From Cognatitamlana sp035818475 (GTDB lineage: Bacteria > Bacteroidota > Bacteroidia > Flavobacteriales > Flavobacteriaceae), in NCBI RefSeq assembly GCF_035818475.1, contig NZ_JAYMGV010000001.1:2294001-2358000 (forward strand): DNA of 64,000 nt, read 5' to 3'. The position numbers were made by a program, and so were the translations under genes. Below the pieces are notes generated by a model, which was not told the origin of the DNA, made no database searches, and saw nothing but the letters and a program-made list of their open reading frames with translations. Shown here one piece after another: positions 1 to 9,021 of the stretch. Every line of letters begins with the position of its first letter. The first letter of the stretch is position 1.

Positions 1-595
1 CAAAGCTTTTGTTTACCGCACCGGAAATAATATCGTGTGATTTAGTATATCCGGCATTGTGGTAATACCAAAAACTACCAGGAGTATTTTTATACTTTAA
101 ACAGCGAGGAGCTGTACAGTTTTTGTTAAAGATGGTATAATCCAGTCCTGTAGTCATGGTTAAATGGTGCCATACGGTAATGTTATTTTCTTCTTGACTT
201 GTTAAGCTGGACCAACCTGTTCCCAGATAGTCACTGGAAGGGTTATTGATTTGTAAAAAGCCTTCATCCTGTGCAATGCCAATTGTAAAAGCAGCCAGAG
301 TTTTAGCGGCCGAGTACCAAGGTAAAACAGTTGTGGCATTAGCACCATTACCATACCACTCCACGGCAATTTTTCCGTTTTTCAATATTATAAAAGCTTT
401 AGTGCCTTTACTTTCAATATAGTCCAATAAAGGTTGTAGCTGTGAGCTGTTCCATCCCATTTCTTCTAAACCAATAGTGGCCCAATCATTTGAGGTTGAG
501 GGTGGGAAATATAGATTGCTTTCATTATTGTTTTGTGAATTAATGCACATAAAACCAATAATGGTAATAGTAATGGCTAAGATGTTTTTTTTCAT
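1..595 (-). CDS. Serine hydrolase, beta-lactamase/class C family (3' part outside window)
   Basis: Reading the minus strand from ATG at 595 gives an open frame of 198 codons that runs off the left edge, so only the N-terminal part is present. It begins with a hydrophobic signal-peptide-like stretch (about residues 1-20). It then contains an S-A-A-K motif (SxxK nucleophile/base pair of class C beta-lactamases and related esterases) and a Y-H-N motif matching YxN. These motifs support a periplasmic serine hydrolase of the beta-lactamase-related family; its substrate (peptide, ester or lactam) cannot be told. It is divergent from rimO with about 110 bases between the starts. Confidence 0.8.
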   Translation of the reverse strand, partial: MKKNILAITITIIGFMCINSQNNNESNLYFPPSTSNDWATIGLEEMGWNSSQLQPLLDYIESKGTKAFIILKNGKIAVEWYGNGANATTVLPWYSAAKTLAAFTIGIAQDEGFLQINNPSSDYLGTGWSSLTSQEENNITVWHHLTMTTGLDYTIFNKNCTAPRCLKYKNTPGSFWYYHNAGYTKSHDIISGAVNKSF

Positions 596-678
596 AGCAG
601 TAGTTTTAATTTAAGACAGATAAACGCACTAAAGGTTTAACTTCAGGAATATGCTATAATATATCATAAATCATTCCG

Positions 679-686
679 TATCTTTG
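679..686 (+). promoter_or_regulatory. Bacteroidota -7 promoter box for rimO
   Basis: TATCTTTG matches the TAnnTTTG consensus of the Bacteroidota primary sigma factor and lies 20 bases before the rimO ATG. No convincing -33 TTTG is seen at the usual distance. Confidence 0.6.
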
Positions 687-706
687 CGCCCTGATTTATA
701 GAAACT

Positions 707-2014
707 ATGCGTACAAAGTCACTTAAAAAAAACAAAATAAATGTAGTTACTCTTGGTTGTAGTAAAAATGTTTATGATAGTGAGGTTCTTATGGGGCAAC
801 TAAAGGCCAGTGGTAAAGATGTTGTACATGAAGAAGAAGGTAATGTGGTGGTTATAAATACTTGTGGTTTTATAAATAATGCCAAGGAGGAAAGTGTGAA
901 TACTATCCTGGAGTATATGCAAAAAAAGGAGGATGGTGAAGTAGATAAAGTTTTTGTTACCGGATGCTTAAGTGAGCGCTATAAGCCGGATCTGGAAAAA
1001 GAAATTCCTAATGTAGATCGGTATTTTGGCACCACTGAACTACCGGGGTTGCTAAAAGCATTGGGGGCAGATTATAAACACGAACTCATTGGTGAACGTT
1101 TAACAACTACACCCAAAAACTATGCATATTTAAAAATAGCAGAGGGCTGTGACAGACCTTGTTCGTTTTGTGCCATTCCTATTATGCGTGGGAAACATAA
1201 GAGTACACCAATTGATGAGCTGGTTATAGAAGCTGAAAAACTGGCTGCAAATGGCGTGAAAGAATTAGTTCTTATTGCCCAGGATTTAACGTATTACGGT
1301 TTAGATTTATACAAAAAACGGAATTTAGCAGAATTGTTAGAGGCTTTAGTTAAAGTAGAAGGTGTTGAATGGATTCGTTTGCATTATGCATTTCCAACAG
1401 GATTTCCTTTAGATGTGTTGGATGTTATGAATAAAGAACCTAAAATTTGTAACTACTTAGATATTCCGTTACAGCATATTTCGGATACCATTCTGAAAAG
1501 CATGCGTCGTGGTACAACCAAAACAAAAACTACAAAGTTGATTCAGGAGTTTAGAGTAAAGGTGCCTAAAATGGCAATCCGGACGACATTAATTGTGGGG
1601 TATCCGGGCGAAACCGAAGAAAACTTTCAGGAACTAAAACAATGGGTTACTGATATGCGTTTTGAGCGTTTGGGATGTTTTACCTATAGCCATGAAGAAA
1701 ACACTCATGCTTATAATTTAGAGGATAATGTTCCTGAGGAGGTGAAAATAGATAGAGCAAACCAAATTATGGAAGTTCAATCACAGATATCCTGGGAATT
1801 GAATCAACAGAAGGTAGGACAAGAGTTTAACGTGATTATTGATAGAAAGGAAGGTAATTATTTTGTTGGACGTACTGAGTTTGACTCACCGGATGTGGAT
1901 AATGAAGTGTTGATTGATGCTACAAAGGCATATTTAAAGACTGGCGAATTTATTACAGTAAAGATTATTGAGGCCGAAGACTTTGACCTTTACGGAGAAG
2001 TTATTGTACCATAG
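707..2014 (+). CDS. rimO: Ribosomal protein S12 methylthiotransferase RimO
   Basis: Radical-SAM enzyme that methylthiolates the conserved aspartate of ribosomal protein S12 in the cytoplasm. The 435-aa length fits the family. The N-terminal UPF0004 domain shows the three expected cysteines at 18 (LGCSKN), 53 (NTCGF) and 87 (TGCLSER), which hold the auxiliary iron-sulfur cluster. The radical-SAM CxxxCxxC motif is C148-C152-C155. The last ~65 residues form the TRAM domain. The LGCSKN opening is typical of RimO rather than MiaB. It stands alone, convergent with the sulfatase gene downstream, and is preceded by a good -7 box. Confidence 0.95.
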   Translation: MRTKSLKKNKINVVTLGCSKNVYDSEVLMGQLKASGKDVVHEEEGNVVVINTCGFINNAKEESVNTILEYMQKKEDGEVDKVFVTGCLSERYKPDLEKEIPNVDRYFGTTELPGLLKALGADYKHELIGERLTTTPKNYAYLKIAEGCDRPCSFCAIPIMRGKHKSTPIDELVIEAEKLAANGVKELVLIAQDLTYYGLDLYKKRNLAELLEALVKVEGVEWIRLHYAFPTGFPLDVLDVMNKEPKICNYLDIPLQHISDTILKSMRRGTTKTKTTKLIQEFRVKVPKMAIRTTLIVGYPGETEENFQELKQWVTDMRFERLGCFTYSHEENTHAYNLEDNVPEEVKIDRANQIMEVQSQISWELNQQKVGQEFNVIIDRKEGNYFVGRTEFDSPDVDNEVLIDATKAYLKTGEFITVKIIEAEDFDLYGEVIVP

Positions 2015-2135
2015 TGTGAGTATATAGCTAATTTAAATGTTTCGTTTAATATTATTAGATTACTCTTAATTTAGCTTCAATAAAATTTGTAGTTTTCTTC
2101 TCAATTAAAACTAGAGGACTAATCTAATACTTTTA

Positions 2136-3659
2136 TTAATCTCCCAGCTCTTTAAACTTAAATTTGGTATTTATCGCTGGTTCATGTTCTTGTTCCATGA
2201 TATGTTCTATTTTTTTTACGATGTCTGGATACAAGTTTGAAACATTGTTTTGTTCTTTAATATCGGTTTCTAAGTCATACAACTCTATACTGAGATTGCC
2301 TTTGAAGATATTCTTTCTCACGCCTTTCCATTTCCCCATTCTAACAGCTTGCTGTCCTTTGTAACTTGGAAACTCCCAGTATAAAAAATCGTGTTGTTTT
2401 TGTTGTTGTCCTAATAATGTAGATTTAAAGCTAAGACCATCTATATGTTCCGGAGGGTTTATATTTGCAAGTTCACATATGGTAGGCATGAGATCATAAA
2501 AGGCAGAAATATGATTTGTAACTGTACCCGGTTTTATATGATTAGGCCAACTGGCAATTAGCGGCACCCGAATTCCACCTTCGTGGACAAAACCCTTGGT
2601 TCTGCCATAACCGTTTGATAAAGGTTTAGAGCTTTCAAAATAATTAAAATCTACACCTCCCAGGTAGGTCGGACCATTATCACTGGAAAAAATAATGATT
2701 GTGTTCTTGTAAATGCCTTCGGCTTTAAGTTTAGCAACTAATTCTCCAAGTTGAGCATCTAAATAGCTTATCATGGCTGCATAAGTTGCTCTGGGGTATC
2801 GATTAGGAAAATAGGAATTGTTTCCAAGATAAGGCTCTTCATCACCAAATTCTTTCCTATATTCATCAACATAGGCCTTTGGGGCTTGTAGCGGTAAATG
2901 GGGAAGAGGAGAAGCGTAATACATAAAAAACGGATTTTCCTTATTATCAGCTATAAAATGGAGTGCTTTTTCGTGTATTTTTTCGGGAGCATAATCATTT
3001 TGGGAAAATTTAGCATAGCTTTTCTCATCATACGGGTCGGATTGAGGATCCAACTTTGTTTTTAAAGAAAAGATCTCATTATTTAATAATATCTTTTCTG
3101 TATTTTCCCAAAGGTGACCGGGATATAAGTTATGAGCCTGACGCTGGCAATTATATCCATAAAAATAATCAAAACCCTGAAGATTTGGAACACCTTCCGT
3201 TTCCGGAGCACCAAGCCCCCATTTACCAAAAACCCCGGTTTTATATCCTGATTCTTTAAGCAGTTTCCCAATGGTAACCGTATTTTTGGGCATAGGTCGC
3301 TGACCTTCAAGGTTAATGTCTTTAAAAGCTTTTTCGTAATCCCAAACATCCCCACGAGCACTCCACTCGTCATTTCCTCTAATATAAGCATGCCCCATAT
3401 GCTTTCCGGTTAAAAAAACATATCGTGCCGGAGCACATACGGGAGCTCCGGAATAATGCTGTGTAAATTTCATTCCATTTTTTCCCAGCGCATCTATATT
3501 AGGTGTTTTTATCTTTTGTTGTCCATATAATCCAACTTCACCATAGCCAAGATCATCAGCAAGAAAGAATATAATATTAGGAGGCTGTTGTTCACTTTTT
3601 TTCGAATTGCAGGTAAAGAGGCTAAAGCTTAATAAAAGTGTAATGGTTATTTTTCTCAT
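2136..3659 (-). CDS. Sulfatase (formylglycine-dependent), lipoprotein
   Basis: Type I sulfatase of 507 aa that hydrolyses sulfate esters, probably on a sulfated polysaccharide or mucin-like glycan. A lipoprotein signal peptide ends at Cys17 (LFTC). D35-D36 are metal ligands, and C75-A-P-A-R79 is the CxPxR motif whose cysteine is converted to formylglycine. The Cys-type motif can be matured by an anSME or FGE enzyme; neither is seen in this window. The KxG pattern (GKWGLG) and the late SSDNGP motif also fit the arylsulfatase family. No TonB/SusCD pair or glycoside hydrolase is adjacent, so it is not in an evident polysaccharide-utilisation locus. The substrate is unknown. Confidence 0.9.
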   Translation of the reverse strand: MRKITITLLLSFSLFTCNSKKSEQQPPNIIFFLADDLGYGEVGLYGQQKIKTPNIDALGKNGMKFTQHYSGAPVCAPARYVFLTGKHMGHAYIRGNDEWSARGDVWDYEKAFKDINLEGQRPMPKNTVTIGKLLKESGYKTGVFGKWGLGAPETEGVPNLQGFDYFYGYNCQRQAHNLYPGHLWENTEKILLNNEIFSLKTKLDPQSDPYDEKSYAKFSQNDYAPEKIHEKALHFIADNKENPFFMYYASPLPHLPLQAPKAYVDEYRKEFGDEEPYLGNNSYFPNRYPRATYAAMISYLDAQLGELVAKLKAEGIYKNTIIIFSSDNGPTYLGGVDFNYFESSKPLSNGYGRTKGFVHEGGIRVPLIASWPNHIKPGTVTNHISAFYDLMPTICELANINPPEHIDGLSFKSTLLGQQQKQHDFLYWEFPSYKGQQAVRMGKWKGVRKNIFKGNLSIELYDLETDIKEQNNVSNLYPDIVKKIEHIMEQEHEPAINTKFKFKELGD

Positions 3660-3837
3660 TAATTTAAGTTTTGTCGGATTATCAGCAAGTATAAAGGTAT
3701 GGTTAGAAAAGCAGTAAAGTTAGTCAAAAAAAAATGTTTACCTTTAACAAAAATTCAATCGCCTTTAGCAATTAATAGTCTACTGGATGCTATATTGGGT
3801 ATTGTCAAAAAGCCTTATAATAATCGTATAAGTTTCT

Positions 3838-3845
3838 TATTTTTG
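3838..3845 (+). promoter_or_regulatory. -7 box just before the M23 peptidase gene
   Basis: TATTTTTG fits TAnnTTTG and ends only 5 bases before the ATG at 3851. If used, the transcript would be leaderless or nearly so. Confidence 0.45.
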
Positions 3846-3850
3846 AACTG

Positions 3851-4543
3851 ATGCAATTCAAAGACTTTCCTGATTTTTTAAAAACGATAAGTGCTGAACC
3901 CCTTTATGTTCTGGATCCTGCTATCCCAAAATCAAAATATGTCCCAATAGATTTATCTGAATCTAATGAAGAACTTTACAAGGTAGATGTATCGTCATCT
4001 TTAAGGTTGGGCGAATTTGTGAACAACCATATCAAAAACCATGAGGCTTTAGTGGCTTTTGGAGGATATTTGGAAACTAGAAATATTTACAAAAGAAGCA
4101 GTCATTTTAATGGTCGGGCTAAAGAAGAACGTAACATACATTTAGGGCTTGATTTATGGTATAATGCTAAATCTTCTATTTATACACCTTTAGATGGAAC
4201 GGTATATGGTTTTAAAAATAATATAGGTTATGGAGATTATGGACCAACTATTATCTTAAAACATGATCTTAGAGACGTAAAGTTTTATACGCTTTATGGG
4301 CATTTAAGTTTAGAATCTATCCAAGGTTTGGAAGTGGGTAAGTTTTTTGCAAAAGGTGAGTGCATTGGTGCTTTAGGAGACGCTATAGTGAATGGCGATT
4401 ACCCACCCCATTTGCATTTTCAAATTATAAAGGATTTGAAAGGTTTTGAAAATGACTATCCCGGGGTTTGTTCTAAAAAGGATTTAAGATTTTATATGGA
4501 AAACTGCCCTGACCCCCGGTTATTACTAAAGCTATACTTTTAA
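3851..4543 (+). CDS. M23-family metallopeptidase (LytM-like)
   Basis: A 230-aa protein with a complete M23 zinc active site: H97-x3-D101 (HLGLD), H151 (LYGHLS) and H187-L-H189. M23 enzymes usually cut peptide cross-links in peptidoglycan. About 90 N-terminal residues precede the domain and show no signal peptide or membrane segment, which is odd for a cell-wall enzyme. Either export is non-classical, the true start lies elsewhere, or it acts in the cytoplasm. The ATG chosen is the only one upstream of the conserved region. It is monocistronic and convergent with the lipoprotein gene downstream. Confidence 0.85.
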   Translation: MQFKDFPDFLKTISAEPLYVLDPAIPKSKYVPIDLSESNEELYKVDVSSSLRLGEFVNNHIKNHEALVAFGGYLETRNIYKRSSHFNGRAKEERNIHLGLDLWYNAKSSIYTPLDGTVYGFKNNIGYGDYGPTIILKHDLRDVKFYTLYGHLSLESIQGLEVGKFFAKGECIGALGDAIVNGDYPPHLHFQIIKDLKGFENDYPGVCSKKDLRFYMENCPDPRLLLKLYF

Positions 4544-4574
4544 TCATTAAAAGATCGTTTATTTTTAGTTGCAA

Positions 4575-5012
4575 TTAATCCCACCAAATTGTTATTCCGT
4601 CAAATTTTGCATTGCTAGGAATTTTGGATATATCAATTCCATTTTCATTCCACCAACCTTCTTGAAGCTCTGTTTTATTTATACTGAACCAAGCGTTAAT
4701 AGGATTTATATCCAATACAATGTGTTCCGTATCTGGGGAAATCTTGTCTGTTGAATAATATTTTGATAAATCTCCAAACGTAGAATTTAAACCAATTTTT
4801 TTGGTTGTTTTAAACCGTTTATCTAAAATTGAAATCCGGTTAATTTTTGAATTTGTATCTCCTGCCTCCTTAGGTGTTAATACTAATAATTTTTTTCCAT
4901 TAGAGTCGTAGATTTCATAATCCTCATAAGTGTCATCCGCAAATTCTCCATATCCAATCTTTTTCTTGATTTGATGTTTTGGAATAATATTATAAACATC
5001 CAATATGGTCAT
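4575..5012 (-). CDS. Hypothetical protein; body of a frameshifted lipoprotein gene
   Basis: This 145-aa open frame has no family I recognise. It holds mixed alpha/beta sequence, many Asp/Lys/Tyr residues and the C-terminus FDGITIWWD. The apparent ATG at 5012 is probably internal. The same frame stays open upstream back to a 13-A run (5135-5147 on the minus strand). Beyond the run, in the other frame, lies a lipoprotein signal peptide starting at 5206. Adding one A, or removing two, would give one continuous lipoprotein of about 210 aa. This is either a slippage-controlled (phase-variable) gene, a recent pseudogene or a homopolymer sequencing error. Confidence 0.65.
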   Translation of the reverse strand: MTILDVYNIIPKHQIKKKIGYGEFADDTYEDYEIYDSNGKKLLVLTPKEAGDTNSKINRISILDKRFKTTKKIGLNSTFGDLSKYYSTDKISPDTEHIVLDINPINAWFSINKTELQEGWWNENGIDISKIPSNAKFDGITIWWD

Positions 5013-5098
5013 TCCTTTTGAAAAAATTCCAACACGGTTCTCTGAAATATGGAAATTGTCAAAAACATAACCTGTTGGTTTTTTTGTAGTCTCAGATT

Positions 5099-5206
5099 TT
5101 ATGCCTTCTTTGATGGTTTCTTTTTCGTTAGGTATTTTTTTTTTTTTGATGTAGAATTACAGCTTATTAAAATCAAAGTAAAAATGACAGGTAAAATCTT
5201 TTTCAT
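5099..5206 (-). pseudogene. N-terminal lipoprotein signal fragment, out of frame with 4575..5012
   Basis: ATG at 5206 encodes a 35-codon peptide with a textbook lipoprotein signal: a KK start, a hydrophobic core, then LISC with the lipidated cysteine at residue 16. It continues into a lysine run encoded by the poly-A tract and stops at 5099. The distance 5206-5012 leaves remainder 2 on division by 3, confirming that signal and body are out of frame by one base. Restoring the frame reads straight from N-S-T-S-K-K into the downstream protein. Confidence 0.75.
5135..5147. repeat. 13-bp homopolymer (T on +, A on -) inside a coding sequence
   Basis: Thirteen consecutive T residues on the plus strand fall just after the signal peptide of the minus-strand lipoprotein gene. 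Runs of this length are prone to polymerase slippage. Confidence 0.95.
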
Positions 5207-5379
5207 GGTTTTGAGCTTTGCTTACAAGGTTTTCTGTAAAAACTTGAAAATATTAATAGTTGACAAAGTTAAGAGTAACCGGTTTATGTTTCATTGAAAT
5301 AGCATCAAAATATTATTAATGGTGCTTAGATTATTATAAGCTGTTTGGGTGAACACTGTCCGGTATTCATCTAATTGAA

Positions 5380-5404
5380 AATCCCGGTAGTTTCTACCGG
5401 GATT
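5380..5404 (-). terminator. Rho-independent terminator downstream of secA
   Basis: A perfect 11-bp stem (AATCCCGGTAG / CTACCGGGATT) with a 3-base loop is followed on the minus strand by a short T-run. It sits about 100 bases after the secA stop. The plus-strand side also has T-rich sequence, so it could work both ways. Confidence 0.75.
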
Positions 5405-5502
5405 CTTTTATATGCTGCTGCAAGGTATAGAGAAGTTTTATATTGTGAGATGTTTCCAAAGAATACTTTGTAGTAAACTCTCCTCATATAATGAGTATTT
5501 AG

Positions 5503-8500
5503 TTAATCTTCAATCAATACCCAATCTCCTTTAGCAATTAATGGTTCTGCTTGTTTGTATTTTAAGGTTTTATTTTCACCGTTTATTACATGTTTAATAG
5601 TCACACGGTCATTACGTCCAATTTTTGGTCTGTCCCTAACAATGGTTTCAACAATTTCCTGTTGACGCTGAGTATTTCCGGCAGCTCTATTTTGCGCAGA
5701 ACGCTCATCTAAATTAGGGATTTCGTCTTTTTGAATATTTAACTTCTCTCTTTTACGAGCTCTGGCTTCCTGAATGGTATCTTGGGTTTCCTGCGGCAAT
5801 TCCCCTTTAAATAAGAATGAAATAACATCTTTATTAACCTGATCTATCATAGCTTTAAAGAGTTCAAAAGCTTCAAACTTATATATTAATAATGGGTCTT
5901 TTTGCTCATGAACTGCCAATTGTACCGATTGTTTTAACTCATCCATTTTACGTAAATGGGTTTTCCAGGCATCATCAATAATAGCTAGCGTAATATTCTT
6001 TTCAAAATCAGTTATTAGCTGCTTACCATTGGTTTCATAAGCTTTTTCAAGATCAGTTACTACATTTAAACTCTTAACACCATCTGTAAACGGTACTACA
6101 ATACGTTTAAACTTATCACGTTGGTTTTCATATACGTTTTTAATTACAGGAAAAGCAATATCTGCATTACGCTCCATTTTATCTCTGTAATGTTCAAAAG
6201 CCGATTTATATATTTTTGAAGTAATATCCTGCTCTGATAATTTTCCAAATTCTTCCTCAGTTATCGGAGAACTCATTGAGAAATAACGAATCAATTCAAA
6301 CTCAAAGTTCTTATAATCATTAGCGCCTTTATTAGTTTGAGCAATACCTTCAGAGGTGTCAAAAATCATGTTGGCCAGATCTACGCGAAGACGTTCACCG
6401 TGTAATGCGTGATGACGTCGTTTATAAACCACCTCACGTTGAGCATTCATAACATCATCATATTCTAATAAACGTTTTCTAACACCAAAGTTATTTTCTT
6501 CAACTTTCTTTTGGGCACGTTCTATAGATTTTGAAATCATGGAATGTTGGATAACTTCGCCTTCTTTTAATCCCATTCTATCCATCATTTTAGCAATACG
6601 CTCACTACCAAATAAACGCATTAAATTGTCTTCTAAAGACACATAGAACTGAGAACTACCAACATCACCCTGACGACCGGCACGACCTCGTAACTGTCTG
6701 TCTACACGGCGTGAATCATGACGCTCTGTACCAACAATAGCTAAGCCTCCAGCAGTTTTTACCTCATCACTTAATTTAATATCCGTACCACGACCGGCCA
6801 TATTGGTGGCAATGGTAACCTGGCCACTTCTACCAGCCTGATCAACGATTTCGGCCTCTTTTTTATGTTGTTTGGCATTCAGTACGTTATGAGAAATTTT
6901 TCTAATGCTTAGCATTTTTCCCAATAACTCAGAAATTTCAACCGATGTTGTACCAATTAAAACCGGACGGCCAGCCTGAGACAGTTTTGTAACTTCATCA
7001 ATAACGGCATTATATTTTTCTCGCTTAGTTTTATAGACTAAATCTTCCCTGTCATCACGGGCTATAGGACGGTTAGTTGGTATTTCAACTACATCTAATT
7101 TATAGATTTCCCAGAACTCACCGGCTTCAGTAACTGCAGTACCCGTCATACCGGATAATTTACGGTACATTCTAAAGTAATTTTGAAGGGTTACTGTAGC
7201 AAAGGTTTGCGTAGCGTCTTCAATCTTTACATTTTCTTTAGCTTCAATGGCTTGGTGTAACCCGTCAGAATAACGACGTCCATCCATTATACGACCTGTT
7301 TGCTCATCAACAATCATAACTTTATTTTCCATGACCACATACTGTGTGTCCTTTTCAAATAAAGCATAAGCTTTTAGCAATTGATTTAAAGTGTGAATAC
7401 GCTCAGACTTTACACCAAAATCTTTAAATAATTCTTCTTTAAGTGTAGCTTCTTCTTCTGGAGAAAGACCTTGCTCTTCAATTTTGGCTACTTCTATACC
7501 TATTTCTGGTAAAACAAAAAAGTCCGGGTTGTCTTTTCCTGAAATATAGTCTACACCTTTATCTGTTAACTCTACCTGATTGTTTTTTTCTTCAATGACG
7601 TAGTACAACTCTGCATCAACCTTTGGCATTTCGCGGTTGTTGTCCTGCATGTAGAAGTTCTCAGTTTTTTGAAGCAGTTGTTTAACACCTTCTTCTGATA
7701 AAAATTTAATAAGGGCTTTGTTTTTAGGGATACCACGGTATACGCGTAATAATTGAAAACCACCTTCTTTTGTGTCCCCTTCTTTTATTAACTTTTTAGC
7801 TTCAGCTAAAACACCGGTTAAATATTTACGTTGAACGCCTACTATATCATCAACTTTAGGTTTTAGCTCATTAAATTCATGATGATCTCCTTTTGGAATA
7901 GGCCCTGAAATAATCAATGGTGTACGGGCATCATCAACTAATACAGAATCCACCTCATCTACAATGGCGTAGTGATGTGGGCGTTGTACTAAATCTTCTG
8001 GGGCATGAGACATGTTATCACGTAAATAATCAAAACCAAATTCATTATTGGTTCCGTAGGTGATGTCTGCATTATAGGCTTTTCTTCGGGCCTCAGAATT
8101 TGGTTGATGGTAATCTATACAATCTACACTCAATCCATGGAATTCAAAAATGGGGGCCATCCATGCACTATCACGTTTTGCCAGATAATCATTTACGGTT
8201 ACCAGGTGTACACCTTTTCCAGATAAAGCATTTAAGTAAACAGGCAAGGTAGCTACCAAAGTTTTACCTTCACCAGTTTGCATTTCGGCAATTTTACCTT
8301 GGTGCATGGCTATACCACCTATAAGCTGAACATCATAATGAATCATGTCCCAGGTAATAGGTTTGCCCGCAGCATCCCAAGAATTTGCCCAAGTGGCATG
8401 ATCTCCATCAAGCGTTACATAATCCTTATCTCCTGATAGTGTTCTGTCAAACTCATTAGCCGTAACAGTAATAGAAGTGTTATTGACAAAACGTTTCGCT

Positions 8501-8856
8501 GTTTCCTTTACTACAGCAAAGGCTTCTGGTAAAATATCATTTAAAATACCTTCGGTAATTTTATAAGCTTCATCTTTAAGTCTATCTATATCCTGGTAAA
8601 TGTCTTCACGTCTATCAATATCTTCAGTATTTTCAGCTTCTTGTGACAGGTTGGTTATTTGCTCATCAACAGAAGCATTGGCTTCAGCAATTTTAGCTTT
8701 GAATTCTATCGTTTTGGCTCTCAATTCATCATGAGATAAAGCTTCTAATGCAGATTCAAAGGTTTTAATTTTATCAACTAGGGGAGTGATGGCTTTTACA
8801 TCTTGTTTTGATTTATCTCCAACAAATACTTTTAATACAGAATTTAAAAAACTCAT
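5503..8856 (-). CDS. secA: Preprotein translocase ATPase SecA
   Basis: Motor ATPase that pushes unfolded preproteins through SecYEG. The Walker A motif is QTGEGKT; the DEAD-type Walker B/motif II region reads VDEVDSVLVDDARTP. The preprotein-crosslinking, helical-wing and scaffold regions follow, with arginine-rich helicase motifs (RGRAGRQGD). At 1117 aa it is some 200 residues longer than E. coli SecA, as usual in Bacteroidota, with extra sequence in the first half (the 340-470 region) and near the C-terminus. The C-terminal zinc-binding Cys motif of proteobacterial SecA is absent; the protein ends GDWVLIED. It stands alone, with a strong hairpin downstream. Confidence 0.97.
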   Translation of the reverse strand: MSFLNSVLKVFVGDKSKQDVKAITPLVDKIKTFESALEALSHDELRAKTIEFKAKIAEANASVDEQITNLSQEAENTEDIDRREDIYQDIDRLKDEAYKITEGILNDILPEAFAVVKETAKRFVNNTSITVTANEFDRTLSGDKDYVTLDGDHATWANSWDAAGKPITWDMIHYDVQLIGGIAMHQGKIAEMQTGEGKTLVATLPVYLNALSGKGVHLVTVNDYLAKRDSAWMAPIFEFHGLSVDCIDYHQPNSEARRKAYNADITYGTNNEFGFDYLRDNMSHAPEDLVQRPHHYAIVDEVDSVLVDDARTPLIISGPIPKGDHHEFNELKPKVDDIVGVQRKYLTGVLAEAKKLIKEGDTKEGGFQLLRVYRGIPKNKALIKFLSEEGVKQLLQKTENFYMQDNNREMPKVDAELYYVIEEKNNQVELTDKGVDYISGKDNPDFFVLPEIGIEVAKIEEQGLSPEEEATLKEELFKDFGVKSERIHTLNQLLKAYALFEKDTQYVVMENKVMIVDEQTGRIMDGRRYSDGLHQAIEAKENVKIEDATQTFATVTLQNYFRMYRKLSGMTGTAVTEAGEFWEIYKLDVVEIPTNRPIARDDREDLVYKTKREKYNAVIDEVTKLSQAGRPVLIGTTSVEISELLGKMLSIRKISHNVLNAKQHKKEAEIVDQAGRSGQVTIATNMAGRGTDIKLSDEVKTAGGLAIVGTERHDSRRVDRQLRGRAGRQGDVGSSQFYVSLEDNLMRLFGSERIAKMMDRMGLKEGEVIQHSMISKSIERAQKKVEENNFGVRKRLLEYDDVMNAQREVVYKRRHHALHGERLRVDLANMIFDTSEGIAQTNKGANDYKNFEFELIRYFSMSSPITEEEFGKLSEQDITSKIYKSAFEHYRDKMERNADIAFPVIKNVYENQRDKFKRIVVPFTDGVKSLNVVTDLEKAYETNGKQLITDFEKNITLAIIDDAWKTHLRKMDELKQSVQLAVHEQKDPLLIYKFEAFELFKAMIDQVNKDVISFLFKGELPQETQDTIQEARARKREKLNIQKDEIPNLDERSAQNRAAGNTQRQQEIVETIVRDRPKIGRNDRVTIKHVINGENKTLKYKQAEPLIAKGDWVLIED

Positions 8857-8973
8857 GGGTCTAATTTTATATATTTTATCTAGGGTTAACCTAGGATTTT
8901 GTCATTAATATTTTGCGCTACAAGGCAATCATCAAAGATACATTTTGTTATGCTTTTTTGTATGATTAAGAAC

Positions 8974-8999
8974 AAAAAAAAAGCCTCAGATCGAGACTT
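8974..8999 (-). terminator. Rho-independent terminator after the DUF2795 gene
   Basis: On the minus strand a 7-bp stem (AAGTCTC / GAGGCTT, one G-T pair) with a 5-base loop is followed directly by a run of nine T. It lies about 20 bases past the DUF2795 stop. Confidence 0.75.
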
Positions 9000-9021
9000 T
9001 TTAACTATTCTTTATGCTTTA

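Noticed and set aside
3083..3391. Alternative open frame inside the sulfatase gene on the same strand
   Set aside because: Shadow of the sulfatase coding sequence in another frame; it lacks any recognisable domain.
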